Of a DNA stretch of 50,720 bases, positions 1 through 8,340 are shown piece after piece. A program made the position numbers and the translations under genes. The DNA is taken from positions 1 through 50,720 of the forward strand of contig NZ_JACJVI010000024.1 in the NCBI RefSeq assembly GCF_014237835.1, read 5' to 3'. Within the stretch, counting starts at the first letter, position 1, and the number at the start of each line of letters is the position of its first letter. Below the pieces are notes generated by a model. It saw only the letters and a program-made list of their open reading frames with translations. It was not told where the DNA came from and did no database searches. The stretch is from Rhizobium sp. AQ_MP. Lineage in GTDB: Bacteria > Pseudomonadota > Alphaproteobacteria > Rhizobiales > Rhizobiaceae.

Positions 1-90
1 TCTGCCGTGTTGAACGGCGAAGCCAATACGCTGAGCCAGATGATCTCCCGCTTCGTCGTCGCCCGCGCCGTCGCAAACAGGGCGGCGTGA
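1..90 (+). CDS. C-terminal end of a probable methyl-accepting chemotaxis protein (partial)
   Basis: The first frame is open from the window edge to a TGA at 88-90 and encodes 30 residues that end a longer protein. The segment GEANTLSQMISRF resembles the extreme C-terminus of rhizobial chemoreceptors, where a helix with the pattern EA-x-x-L-x-x-x-x-x-RF follows the signalling hairpin. The rest of the gene lies outside the window, so sensory domain and membrane topology are unknown. It converges on the FecR-type gene, with about 30 bp between the two stop codons and no clear terminator. The family call rests on a short tail only. Confidence 0.45.
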   Translation, partial: SAVLNGEANTLSQMISRFVVARAVANRAA

Positions 91-120
91 TCGGCAGCGG
101 AGTAAAAGGGCATTGTTCCA

Positions 121-1074
121 CTAACGGATCACGATCAGAGGGCCGAGATGTGTCGCCTTCACGCCGAGCGCGTTTGTCAAGAAAGCAAGCGCGTGATCGG
201 TGTCTGCAACCTTGATTGTGCCGCTGACGCGGCGCTCGGCCAGCGTTGGACCGGCGATCACGATCCGTCCGTAGAAATGGCGGTTCATCTCCTCGACAAC
301 GTAGGAAAGCGGCGCATTGTCTACCGCGATCTGACCGCGCGTCCAGGCGAGAGCTACGAGCGCATCGACGGTTGAGATGGCTGCCTTCTCATTCTCATGG
401 TCCAGAATTGCCTGCCGGCCCTGGGGGACGCGGATCGGACTGGGGTGCTGCCCAGCGAAATCCACCTGTACGGCATTTTCCGTGACGGTCACTTCCGTGT
501 CCTCTCTGCCGTAGCGTACGTCAAACGCCGTGCCGAGCGCCGTGATTTCCGCTTCCCCTGCAACGACCGTAAATGGCCGTTCGGGCGCGTGAGCGACCTT
601 GAAGAAAGCCTGCCCCTGCAGAAGGCGAATGACGCGGCGCTCTCCTGTGAAATCCACGGCGATTGCCGAGGAGGCGTTGAGTTGCACCACCGAGCCGTCC
701 TGCAATGTGTGCACCGGCATCTCGTTTGTCCCTGCGATCACGTCTGCCTGAAGGCGCAGCGGGCCGCCGAGGGCAAAAAAGGCGCCGGTCGCCATCCCGG
801 CAATGACAATCGTCGCGACAATCGGCCTTGCAACGCTCCTTGGCTTGATGTCGATCTCGGCAAGGTCAGGATCGGACTGGATCGCTTGCCGAGCGTCGCC
901 CAGCATGCGTTCTGCTGCACGATAGGTACGACAGTTCTCCGGATCTTCCTCAAGCCACTTCTTGAAGCGGGCACTATCGGCAGGTGATCGATTCGGGTTG
1001 GTATTGCGCAAGAGCCAGTCGGCCGCTTCGCGATTGCGCTTTTTCCGAATCTGATTCTCTCCCTTGAGCGGCAT
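121..1074 (-). CDS. FecR-type anti-sigma factor / iron transport regulator
   Basis: This 317-residue protein matches the FecR family. In that family an inner-membrane protein relays occupancy of a TonB-dependent receptor to an ECF sigma factor. The N-terminus has the FecR-type helix REAADWLLRNTNP and a motif with RFKKWLEEDPENCRTY. A single membrane segment follows (IVATIVIAGMATGAFFALGG), then a periplasmic FecR domain with GSVVQLNASSAIAVDF, RRVIRLLQGQAFFKVAH and ALGTAFDVRY, and a C-terminal STN-like region ending in LIVIR. The ATG at 1074 is preferred because the longer frame, reaching 1212, adds 46 low-complexity residues and runs into the sigma gene. The gap to the sigma stop is about 120 bp. 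The sigma factor lies just upstream and the cognate receptor candidate is at 5802-8198. Confidence 0.88.
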   Translation of the reverse strand: MPLKGENQIRKKRNREAADWLLRNTNPNRSPADSARFKKWLEEDPENCRTYRAAERMLGDARQAIQSDPDLAEIDIKPRSVARPIVATIVIAGMATGAFFALGGPLRLQADVIAGTNEMPVHTLQDGSVVQLNASSAIAVDFTGERRVIRLLQGQAFFKVAHAPERPFTVVAGEAEITALGTAFDVRYGREDTEVTVTENAVQVDFAGQHPSPIRVPQGRQAILDHENEKAAISTVDALVALAWTRGQIAVDNAPLSYVVEEMNRHFYGRIVIAGPTLAERRVSGTIKVADTDHALAFLTNALGVKATHLGPLIVIR

Positions 1075-1195
1075 GAATAATTCCAGACGTGTCCTTTGAG
1101 TATGAGACGCTTGAGGTCGGCGCTGTGGGACTCCTTGGTACATTGGGTCCGTACATATAACGATTTTCACCCGAGATGGATGACCTTTTGTCGCT

Positions 1196-1738
1196 CTAGA
1201 GAATACGGTCAAGGCAATGGGCGAAGGCGCGACGCAGGTGGCGGTCCACCATATTCCTGGAAATATTCAGCTTGGCGCTGATCTGGTCCGGGGTGAGATG
1301 ATGAAGGCGATGCAGAATGAAGACAGCCCGGCGTCGTTCCGGCAGTTCGGCGATCGCCGTGCGCAGGATTGAGAGCCGCGCCTCAATGTCGAGCCGGTGG
1401 TCCGGTGCATGTCCGGAGTTCGGGACCAAAAGCGCTTCGCGCTCGGAGCCGGAGAAAAGGCGGGCTTCCTTCGTTTCTCGGCGTTGGAGGTCAATGCCAA
1501 GATTGATGGCGGCGCGGCAGAGAAAGGCCTTGATGGAGCGCTTGTTCTGCAGCACCTCCGGTCTGGCGGAGAGTTTCACATAGAGATCATGCACGACATC
1601 ACGGGCGGTGGAACTGGGATGGCCTCGCCGGCGGACCGCATTGGTGATGTCGGCATAGTAGGCTTCCATCGCCAGATTGAGCAGGGCGTCACTATCAACA
1701 CCATCCCAGGCCAGGTGTGAGGAGGAAGAGCTCGGCAT
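1196..1738 (-). CDS. FecI-type ECF RNA polymerase sigma factor
   Basis: This 180-residue protein has the two-domain layout of group IV sigma factors. Sigma region 2 includes ARDVVHDLYVKLSARPEVLQ and SIKAFLCRAAINLGIDLQRR. Region 4 includes IAELPERRRAVFILHRLHHL and the recognition helix area ISAKLNISRNMVDRHLRRA. Length and motifs fit the FecI subgroup, which is activated through FecR when an outer-membrane receptor binds ferric siderophore. The gene lies between the FecR-type gene and the iron ABC operon on the same strand. Its predicted target is the receptor/ABC operon at 2020-9192. The target promoter cannot be identified with certainty from sequence alone. Confidence 0.9.
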   Translation of the reverse strand: MPSSSSSHLAWDGVDSDALLNLAMEAYYADITNAVRRRGHPSSTARDVVHDLYVKLSARPEVLQNKRSIKAFLCRAAINLGIDLQRRETKEARLFSGSEREALLVPNSGHAPDHRLDIEARLSILRTAIAELPERRRAVFILHRLHHLTPDQISAKLNISRNMVDRHLRRAFAHCLDRIL

Positions 1739-2019
1739 TGGTTAACAGGTCCCAAACAGCATTCCGGTTCACGCTGAAATGCCCGAACCGTGATCACAAA
1801 AAGGGCTAATCGATCCTAAAAAAACGTTCAACCACAATAGGTTAGAAGAATTCAAAACTAAACAGCAGAGCGCGTTAAATCAAGAGCAAAAATCTCATGT
1901 TTATGCCTGATTTCATTGCCCGATTCGGGTTGTTCATTTTGGCCAGAGAGAAGGGCAGGTGCGTGCCATTCGCCTAAAAGCACCGAGGATGTGATTTTTT
2001 AGCAACGCCGCTGATGGTC
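1739..2019 (-). promoter_or_regulatory. Intergenic leader of the sigma/FecR pair with AT-rich possible iron box
   Basis: This 281-bp stretch separates the ABC ATPase stop from the sigma factor start and has no gene. It is clearly AT-richer than its surroundings at about 1795-1900, as expected for a promoter reading leftward into the sigma gene. At 1842-1857 the sequence TTAGAAGAATTCAAAA resembles the rhizobial Irr-type iron control element, which is an interrupted TTTAGAA/TTCTAAA dyad. The right half is imperfect, so the match is suggestive only. No convincing terminator for the upstream ABC operon is visible. Confidence 0.3.
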
Positions 2020-2817
2020 TCACAGCGGAACGCAAAGCGGGGTTCCGGCAACCGGGTCGTAGATCACCATGGTCTTGACGTTGAACACATCAAAGATCGT
2101 CTTGGCGGAAATGACCGCGTCAGGCTTTCCTGCCGCGACCATCCTGCCTTCCTTCAAGATAATGATGTGCTCGGCAAAGCGTGCTGCCTGATTGATGTCG
2201 TGCAGAACGGCAACAACCGTCTTCCCATGCTTGTCGACCAGCATTTTGATGAGGTTCATCAGTTCGATCTGATGCTCGATGTCGAGATAGGTCGTCGGTT
2301 CATCGAGGAGAAGTGCTTCGCCCTCCTGCGCCAGCGCCATGGCAATCCAGACACGCTGGCGCTGGCCGCCCGAGAGGCTATCCAGCATGCGATCGGAAAG
2401 ATCGGTCGTGCCTGTGAGCATCAAGGCCTCGTCACAAGCCTGCTGGTCATCGACAGACCACCGGCCAAACAGGTTTTGATGCGGATAGCGTCCCTGCCGT
2501 ACCAGATCTGCCACAGTCAAACCTTCCGGCGGGACGGGTCCTTGCAACAGAACGCCCACCTTTCGCGCGATCTCGCGGGTTGACATTTCTGTCATGTCGC
2601 GGCCATCGAGCAGCAGGGCACCGCTGGACGGCTTCATGAGCGCCGCACAGCTGCGCAGGACTGTGGATTTGCCACTGCCATTGGGGCCGATTAGTGCGGT
2701 GAAGCGTCGTTCCGGAATGGCGATATCAAGATTGTCGACGATACGATGTCTGCCGTAAGCAAGGCTGACACCTTTGCCTTCGATCTTGCCAAAGCGCGCC
2801 GGCTTATCTGTGGTCAT
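2020..2817 (-). CDS. Iron-siderophore ABC transporter ATP-binding protein (FecE/FhuC type)
   Basis: This 265-residue cytoplasmic ATPase powers import of a ferric chelate through the two preceding permeases. The Walker A motif is GPNGSGKST, the ABC signature is LSGGQRQRVWIAMALAQ, Walker B is ALLLDEPTTYLDIEHQ, and the switch histidine is in VLHDINQAARFAEH. These details (LDIEHQ, HDINQA) are typical of the siderophore/B12 ATPase family. The ATG at 2817 overlaps the upstream permease end by 14 bp, which indicates translational coupling. An upstream in-frame start at 2859 would lie deep within the permease gene and is less likely. This is the last gene of the operon. Confidence 0.93.
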   Translation of the reverse strand: MTTDKPARFGKIEGKGVSLAYGRHRIVDNLDIAIPERRFTALIGPNGSGKSTVLRSCAALMKPSSGALLLDGRDMTEMSTREIARKVGVLLQGPVPPEGLTVADLVRQGRYPHQNLFGRWSVDDQQACDEALMLTGTTDLSDRMLDSLSGGQRQRVWIAMALAQEGEALLLDEPTTYLDIEHQIELMNLIKMLVDKHGKTVVAVLHDINQAARFAEHIIILKEGRMVAAGKPDAVISAKTIFDVFNVKTMVIYDPVAGTPLCVPL

Positions 2818-3790
2818 GTCGGCGTACCCAAAGCAGATAGGCGAAGAATGGTGCACCAAGGAGCCCGGTAACGATGCCGGCTGGAAGCTGGACCGGCGGC
2901 AGGACTATGCGGCCGACGAGGTCTGCGGCAACGACAAGGCAGGCGCCGATGAGCGCTGCGATCGGAAGTATCCGGCGATGTGCACCCCCGACCAGTCGCC
3001 GCGCCATATGCGGTGCTATCAGGCCGACGAAGCCTATGAGTCCGGAGGCTGCTACGGCAGCGCCCGAAAGCATGGTGGCCAGCACGATTGTGATGCCCCG
3101 GACGAGATCAACAGGCTGTCCGAGGCTTCTGGCCAAATGGTCTCCGAAACGAATGAGATCGAGTTCACGCGCCGAGAGGAGGGCAAACGTGACGGGAACG
3201 ACGAGCCAGAGTGCGAGCAGGCGAACCTTGACCATATTGGCATCGTAAACACTGCCCGCCAGCCAGATCATCGCGCGCTGCACGTCGCCGATCTCGCCGA
3301 ATGCTGAGAGAAGGGTCGTGAAGGCCGTGGCGAGGGACGAAAGGCCGATGCCGATCAGGATGATGCGAAGCGAGGATGTGCCGCTGCGCCTTGCAAGCGC
3401 ATAGACTGCGAGTGCCATTGCAGCCGCACCCAGAAAACCGGCCCCTTGCAAGAATTCGACCGGTGGGTCCTCAACCAGGACGATGACTGCCAATGCCGCC
3501 GCCGCCGCGCCACTGTTGATGCCGAGCACTCCCGGCTCCGCCAGCGGATTGCGCATGATGGCCAGCGTTATCGTGCCGGAAAGAGAAAGAGCCACGCCGA
3601 CGAGGAGTGCGAGAAGCACGCGCGGTAGACGTAGGTCGAAAACAATCATCGCGCTCCGTGGGGCGGTGGCGTCCGTGCCGGTCATGGCATGATAGAGTTC
3701 GCGCCATGTCAGCGAGACCTCGCCAAAAGCAAGGCTTGCGGCGACAAGACTGGCCAGTAGAAGCGTAAGGCCGAGGAAAAGGCGGATCAT
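2804..3790 (-). CDS. Iron-siderophore ABC transporter permease (FecD/BtuC type)
   Basis: This 328-residue integral membrane protein has about nine to ten hydrophobic segments, fitting the FecCD/BtuCD fold. Family motifs are visible: FDLRLPRVLLALLVGVALSL near the N-terminus, MRNPLAEPGVLGINSGAAAA, and GLIGFVGLIAPHMARRLVG, which contains the EAA-like loop that contacts the ATPase. The ATG at 3790 overlaps the stop of the preceding permease by 4 bp (ATGA). The longer in-frame reading to 3979 is arginine-rich antisense-like sequence and is not used. It probably forms a heterodimer with the product of 3787-4815. Confidence 0.93.
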   Translation of the reverse strand: MIRLFLGLTLLLASLVAASLAFGEVSLTWRELYHAMTGTDATAPRSAMIVFDLRLPRVLLALLVGVALSLSGTITLAIMRNPLAEPGVLGINSGAAAAALAVIVLVEDPPVEFLQGAGFLGAAAMALAVYALARRSGTSSLRIILIGIGLSSLATAFTTLLSAFGEIGDVQRAMIWLAGSVYDANMVKVRLLALWLVVPVTFALLSARELDLIRFGDHLARSLGQPVDLVRGITIVLATMLSGAAVAASGLIGFVGLIAPHMARRLVGGAHRRILPIAALIGACLVVAADLVGRIVLPPVQLPAGIVTGLLGAPFFAYLLWVRRHDHR

Positions 3791-4815
3791 GTCTCGCCTC
3801 TCAATCGTGTTCGGGCGAGATGGAGGAAGAAGGGAGCGCCGATGAGCGCGATCGTCACGCCGACTGGAAAGCTCTGACTGCCGAAGAGAAGCCGGCCGAC
3901 CATATCGGCGGTAACGACCAGCAGTGCACCGCCGAGTGCCGCGAAAGGAATGACCAGTCGATAGTCGGCGCCGATGCACATTCGAACACTATGCGGGACC
4001 ACAAGTCCGACAAAGGCGATCGGTCCGGCAAGCGCAACGGCCCCGCCGGCCAGCAGGATGACGATGGCGATCGATGCACCTCGCCAGACGAGAGGGTTCT
4101 GTCCGAGTGAACGGGAGGCATCCCTCCCGAGGCTGAGTGTCGTGAGATGTCGGCCGAGAAGCAGTGCTGCAGTGAGGCCGGCAACGATGAACGGTGCGAC
4201 GGTTTTCGCCTGCGCCATGGTTCGACCCGTTACCGAACCGGCTGTCCAGAGGCGCACTGCATCGAGCGTGCTCTGATCGAAAATCAGCATGGCTGTGGTG
4301 ACCGACGTCAGGAAGGTTGCGACAATGACACCCGCCAACACAAGTGCCAGAGGAGAATGCCCGACCCTGCCTAGAGAGCTCCCGGCGTAGACGACGACCG
4401 CGGCGACGGCGGCCCCCGAGAAGGAGAACCAGACAAAAGTGTTGCCGGTACGCGCGCCGAAGAGCGTCATCACCATGACAACGGCGAAGGCGGCACCCGC
4501 GTTGATACCGAGCAGGTCAGGGGAGGCGAGCGGGTTGTTGGTGACGGCCTGCATGATGGCGCCCGCCACGGCCAGTGCGCTGCCTGCGAGAACGGCTGCG
4601 ATAACGCGGGGGAGGCGGACAGTCATCACGAGCAGATGGTCCCGAGAGCCGTCGAACTGAAGGATCGCGCCCGCAATTTTGGAAAGCGGCATGGTCACCG
4701 CGCCCATCGCGGTTGCGCCCCATGCTGCAATAATGAGAAGACACAGAAGCGTTGTCAGCCCGAGCAGCGGATTGCTGCCGGCCCTCGCCGGGCGACCGGA
4801 TCCTTGGCCTGTCAT
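3787..4815 (-). CDS. Iron-siderophore ABC transporter permease (FecC type)
   Basis: This 342-residue polytopic protein is the second FecCD-family permease. Visible motifs include MTVRLPRVIAAVLAGSALAV, TNNPLASPDLLGINAGAAFA and GPIAFVGLVVPHSVRMCIG. The presence of two different permeases rather than a homodimer is the FecCD/FepDG layout for ferric siderophores. Its ATG overlaps the binding-protein stop by 4 bp (4812-4815) and its stop overlaps the next permease start by 4 bp. The three genes are therefore a tightly coupled translational unit. Confidence 0.93.
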   Translation of the reverse strand: MTGQGSGRPARAGSNPLLGLTTLLCLLIIAAWGATAMGAVTMPLSKIAGAILQFDGSRDHLLVMTVRLPRVIAAVLAGSALAVAGAIMQAVTNNPLASPDLLGINAGAAFAVVMVMTLFGARTGNTFVWFSFSGAAVAAVVVYAGSSLGRVGHSPLALVLAGVIVATFLTSVTTAMLIFDQSTLDAVRLWTAGSVTGRTMAQAKTVAPFIVAGLTAALLLGRHLTTLSLGRDASRSLGQNPLVWRGASIAIVILLAGGAVALAGPIAFVGLVVPHSVRMCIGADYRLVIPFAALGGALLVVTADMVGRLLFGSQSFPVGVTIALIGAPFFLHLARTRLRGET

Positions 4816-5747
4816 CGGTAAACCAGGATGTAGCGCTCGACATCATCGAGAATGCGATTGGCCGAACTGATGCCATGGAAACTCTGCCAGGGGCCGCGGT
4901 CGACCCGATGGGCGCGGCCGGCCTGAACAGCCGGAAGCAGTTGCCAAAGCGGGTTGTCCGTGACCTGCTTCTCCAGCGCGTCGTCCGGCGCTTTTTCGAA
5001 GCCGCTGGCCGACACATACAGCAGCACGTCGCCATCCAGATTGGCAAGTTCTTCCCAGTCCGGCCTCTTCACGATCGTACGATCGGTCACCGTTTCGTAA
5101 TCCGTCCGTTTGACGCCGGCCTCCCGCAGCACGGCAAAGGGCGCGTAGGCATCCGGTCCATCGACAAAGACGACGAAGCGATCAGGCGCAAAGCGGACGG
5201 TAGAGACCGTAATCTTCTTGTCCTTCATGCGTTCACGAATGGCCGCGACGCGGATCTCATAGGTGGCGAGCGCGGCATTTGCCGCACCTTCGCGCCCGGT
5301 CACTTCGGAGAGGCGCTCCAGATACTTCTTCCAGTCCATATGCTTGAACAGGACCGTCGGTGCAATCCGTGCTGCCTGGTCGTAGATTGACGCATGCGCT
5401 TCGACCGAACCGATAATGAGGTCGGGCTTCAACACGGCGAGCCGCTCAAGGCTCGGCTCCTTTGGATTGCCGAGATCGATCATCTTCTTGGTCTTCACCA
5501 CATCGAGGATCTCGTTCTCGGTGATCGCCATGTAGGGTGTTGCAACGACAGGAGCTTCGAGTTCGATCAGCATTCCAAGCGTGATCAATGGATCGAGCGT
5601 GACAATCCGTTTCGGTTCCGCCGGAATGCAGACCGGCGGATTGTAAATATCCTCAGTTACGGCTTTGCCGAGGCAAGCCGCCTGTGCAAGCGAAGCGGAC
5701 AGCAGTGAAACGAAAAGAAGGGAACAGAAACGCAACAGGGACACCAT
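4812..5747 (-). CDS. Periplasmic iron-siderophore binding protein (FecB/FhuD type)
   Basis: This 311-residue protein has a Sec signal peptide with hydrophobic core LLRFCSLLFVSLLSASLAQA and likely cleavage after AQA. The following cysteine is not in a lipobox context. The mature part is a class III periplasmic binding protein: PKRIVTLDPLITLGMLIELE, LERLAVLKPDLIIGS and a C-terminal WQSFHGISSANRILDDVERY. It should carry a ferric chelate from the receptor to the permeases. The ATG at 5747 is chosen over 5801 because a TGAGG ribosome site sits just upstream and the signal peptide then begins properly. The gene is 54 bp behind the receptor gene. Confidence 0.9.
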   Translation of the reverse strand: MVSLLRFCSLLFVSLLSASLAQAACLGKAVTEDIYNPPVCIPAEPKRIVTLDPLITLGMLIELEAPVVATPYMAITENEILDVVKTKKMIDLGNPKEPSLERLAVLKPDLIIGSVEAHASIYDQAARIAPTVLFKHMDWKKYLERLSEVTGREGAANAALATYEIRVAAIRERMKDKKITVSTVRFAPDRFVVFVDGPDAYAPFAVLREAGVKRTDYETVTDRTIVKRPDWEELANLDGDVLLYVSASGFEKAPDDALEKQVTDNPLWQLLPAVQAGRAHRVDRGPWQSFHGISSANRILDDVERYILVYR

Positions 5748-5801
5748 AACCTCATTGAGAGTCAGAATGGCCGCGGAGCACGAGCCCCGCAGCCACCGCA
5801 A

Positions 5802-8198
5802 TCAGAACTTCGCCTGGAGGTTCAATCCGAAGGAACGGCGCTTGCCGGCCTGGCCGAATGGCAGGGAATAATCGGGATCGATAAGCGTGAAGTATTTCTC
5901 GTCGGTCAGGTTTTCCACGAAGGCGGTCACCTCCCAGTTGTTCTTCTGGAATCCGACCTGCGCATTCAGTATGAGGCGTGGGTCGATCTTGTACATGCCA
6001 TTGGTGCCAAAGCGCGAATTGTAGCTGGTCGTGTACTTGCCGTCGGCGCTCACGAAGACCCCGTTGTCAAACTCGTAGCGACCGCCAAAGCTGAAGTTCC
6101 ATTCCGGTGCTTCGGGGAAGGATTTCCCATCCTGCGGTCCGCGCAGTGCCGCATGTTTGAAGTCGATGAACTTGGTGTTCAGATATCCGATCGAAGCGAA
6201 GGCTGTGAACTGGTCGTTGACCTCCATGCTGGGTTCGATTTCGAAGCCCCAGGCCCTCGACGTGGCTGCATTCGAAATGATCCGGTAACCGGGGATCTTC
6301 GGGTCCGGTCGTATTTCGACCTGCTGATCTTCATATCTGGTGTAGAAGAGATTCGCATTCAGCGACAGCCGATCGTCAAGCCACGTGCCTTTGTAGGAGA
6401 GTTCGACGTTCTGTGAATACTCCGGATCATAGGAGCCAAGCTGTTTCGTCACGCGGTCATAGTAGGATGCACCCGACCGGAAGCCTTGGGTATAGGTCAG
6501 GCCGACGGTCTGACTGTCGCCGAACTCCTTGGAAATCCCGACTTTCGGCACAAAGTTCAACTCTGTCAGGGACGACGGCTGCCCTGTCAGAACCGGTGAT
6601 CGGTTGATAAGGCCGAAATAGTTCTGCTGATGGTCCTTGTCGTACAAGTAGTCCAGGCGTCCACCCACTGTGGCGAACCAGGTGGGGACGAATTCGTAGG
6701 TTGCCTCGCCAAAGATGGCGAGGTTCGAGGTTTGGCGCCGCTGCGTGTCATTCTGCTGGTAGAGGTTGAATGCGACGATATCCGTTGCGCCCACCCAGCG
6801 TTCATGGCTGCCATAGATCCCCGTGACCCATTTCCACTTCTCTTCTTCGTAGTTCAGACGCAGTTCCTGGGTGAATATTGAGTTGTCGTCCTCGCCCGTG
6901 ATGCCATTGATCAATCCTGGAGTGCCGTAATCGATGGAGCGCCGGTTGTTGATTCCATATTGAAAGCCGGTTTGCGAGGTGATGCGCAGGGCGTCGGAAA
7001 TGTCGTGGGTCAACTCCAGCCCGAGATTGTGGACTTCCGTCCAGCGGTATTCGGTGTAGGTGACGGGCGAATTATTGAAATCGCCACGCCCCGAATAAAG
7101 TCCGACAAGCGCATCATTTGGCCGGTCCTTGGAATAGGAATAGGTCAAAAGAGCGCGCGTCTCTGGCAGTTCTGCTGGGGTCACCAACATCTTGGCACGG
7201 AAGGTGCCGCTGATGTCTGTAATCAGGTCGCTGTAGTTGTCGTAGATGTAGAAGTTCGAGTAATCCGGCTGTGCGCGCGACCTCTCAAAAGCGCCTGACA
7301 TGCGCAACGCAATCTCGTCTTCCACAACAGGTGTGTTGAACATGAAGGCGCCGCCAACCAAATCGTCTGACCCAACGGTGCTGGAAAGAACTGCCTCCTT
7401 CTCGAAGGTCGGATCTTTCGACTTGATGTAGACTGCTCCGGTCATGGCAGCGCGACCGGAAAGCGTCGATTGCGGGCCGCGGTAGACCTCAACCTGTTCG
7501 ACATCCCAGAGATTTCGAGAGCCGAAGCGTGCATTGTAGCGTGTCTGAAGGATGCCATCGATGTAGATTGAGCCCGCTGGTCCACCGGACGCTACAAGAC
7601 CTTCGGAACTCATACCGCGGATGACGAAACCGGAATTGACCGTGGCGCTGTCCATCACGTTCGCCATGCGGCGATAGGTGTCCTGCGTGGTGCGGATCTG
7701 GCTGTCCGCGAGACTCTGCGCATTCAGGATGGCTACACTGCTTGTTGTGCCGCTGAGCGTTGTCGTATTGCGTGCTCCATAGACCTGAATCGGTTGCAGC
7801 AGGGTACCATCTTGATCGGAGGAGCCGGAACCATAAGCTGTATCCAGCAACGTGACCTGATTTTCACCGGCGAAGCGGGCATCGACGCCGGTTCCGGAAA
7901 GCACGGCCCTCAACGCCTGTTCGGAGGTCAACTTACCATTCACGCCGCGTGTAACCTTCCCCTCCGCGACCGATGCATCGAACAGAATCTGGAGGCCTGT
8001 CTGCGCCGCCAGGCTGTTGAGAGCGGCGGTGAGCGGCCCCTCCGGCACGGAGATTGATTGCGTCGTTGCCTGCGCTCGCGCTTCCAGCGTTACCGCCGGC
8101 AAGGCAGGCGTGAGCATCGCAAGTGCCGTCCCCGTCATCAGTAGGATCCGCCGGAGACCTTTCCTGGCTCCCACCTGCACGGCAATCTTTCTCGTCAT
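5802..8198 (-). CDS. TonB-dependent ferric siderophore receptor with N-terminal signalling (STN) domain
   Basis: This is a 798-residue outer-membrane receptor of the FecA class. After a signal peptide (MLTPALPAVTLEARAQA), residues about 45-115 form an STN domain (SISVPEGPLTAALNSLAAQT, LTSEQALRAVLSGTGVDARF) used for signalling to FecR. A probable TonB box lies near TLLQPIQVYGAR. The plug contains GFVIRGMSSEG and QVEVYRGPQSTLSGRAAMTG, and the barrel ends in LNLQAKF with the usual terminal phenylalanine. The ATG at 8198 is preferred over a TTG at 8210 because TGGGGA lies six bases upstream. The STN domain ties this receptor to the FecI/FecR-type pair at 121-1738. The siderophore is unknown. Confidence 0.93.
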   Translation of the reverse strand: MTRKIAVQVGARKGLRRILLMTGTALAMLTPALPAVTLEARAQATTQSISVPEGPLTAALNSLAAQTGLQILFDASVAEGKVTRGVNGKLTSEQALRAVLSGTGVDARFAGENQVTLLDTAYGSGSSDQDGTLLQPIQVYGARNTTTLSGTTSSVAILNAQSLADSQIRTTQDTYRRMANVMDSATVNSGFVIRGMSSEGLVASGGPAGSIYIDGILQTRYNARFGSRNLWDVEQVEVYRGPQSTLSGRAAMTGAVYIKSKDPTFEKEAVLSSTVGSDDLVGGAFMFNTPVVEDEIALRMSGAFERSRAQPDYSNFYIYDNYSDLITDISGTFRAKMLVTPAELPETRALLTYSYSKDRPNDALVGLYSGRGDFNNSPVTYTEYRWTEVHNLGLELTHDISDALRITSQTGFQYGINNRRSIDYGTPGLINGITGEDDNSIFTQELRLNYEEEKWKWVTGIYGSHERWVGATDIVAFNLYQQNDTQRRQTSNLAIFGEATYEFVPTWFATVGGRLDYLYDKDHQQNYFGLINRSPVLTGQPSSLTELNFVPKVGISKEFGDSQTVGLTYTQGFRSGASYYDRVTKQLGSYDPEYSQNVELSYKGTWLDDRLSLNANLFYTRYEDQQVEIRPDPKIPGYRIISNAATSRAWGFEIEPSMEVNDQFTAFASIGYLNTKFIDFKHAALRGPQDGKSFPEAPEWNFSFGGRYEFDNGVFVSADGKYTTSYNSRFGTNGMYKIDPRLILNAQVGFQKNNWEVTAFVENLTDEKYFTLIDPDYSLPFGQAGKRRSFGLNLQAKF

Positions 8199-8247
8199 CG
8201 AAATCCCCAAATCTCAGGCAGCTTAACGCGCCGCAGTCCACCACTCA

Positions 8248-8271
8248 GAGCAGCAACTCATGCTGCTGCTC
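8248..8271. repeat. Inverted repeat in the leader between the FhuF-like gene and the receptor
   Basis: GAGCAGCA at 8248-8255 is the reverse complement of TGCTGCTC at 8264-8271, giving an 8-bp stem with an 8-base loop. It lies in the 142-bp spacer upstream of the receptor ATG. There is no U-tract on either strand, so it is not a standard terminator. It could be a leader hairpin or an operator. Confidence 0.4.
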
Positions 8272-8340
8272 CTGCGAGTTAGACGATCGCGTTTCCGGAT
8301 TTGGGACTGTGACTTCGGGAAATTTTACGAGTTTCTTCTG

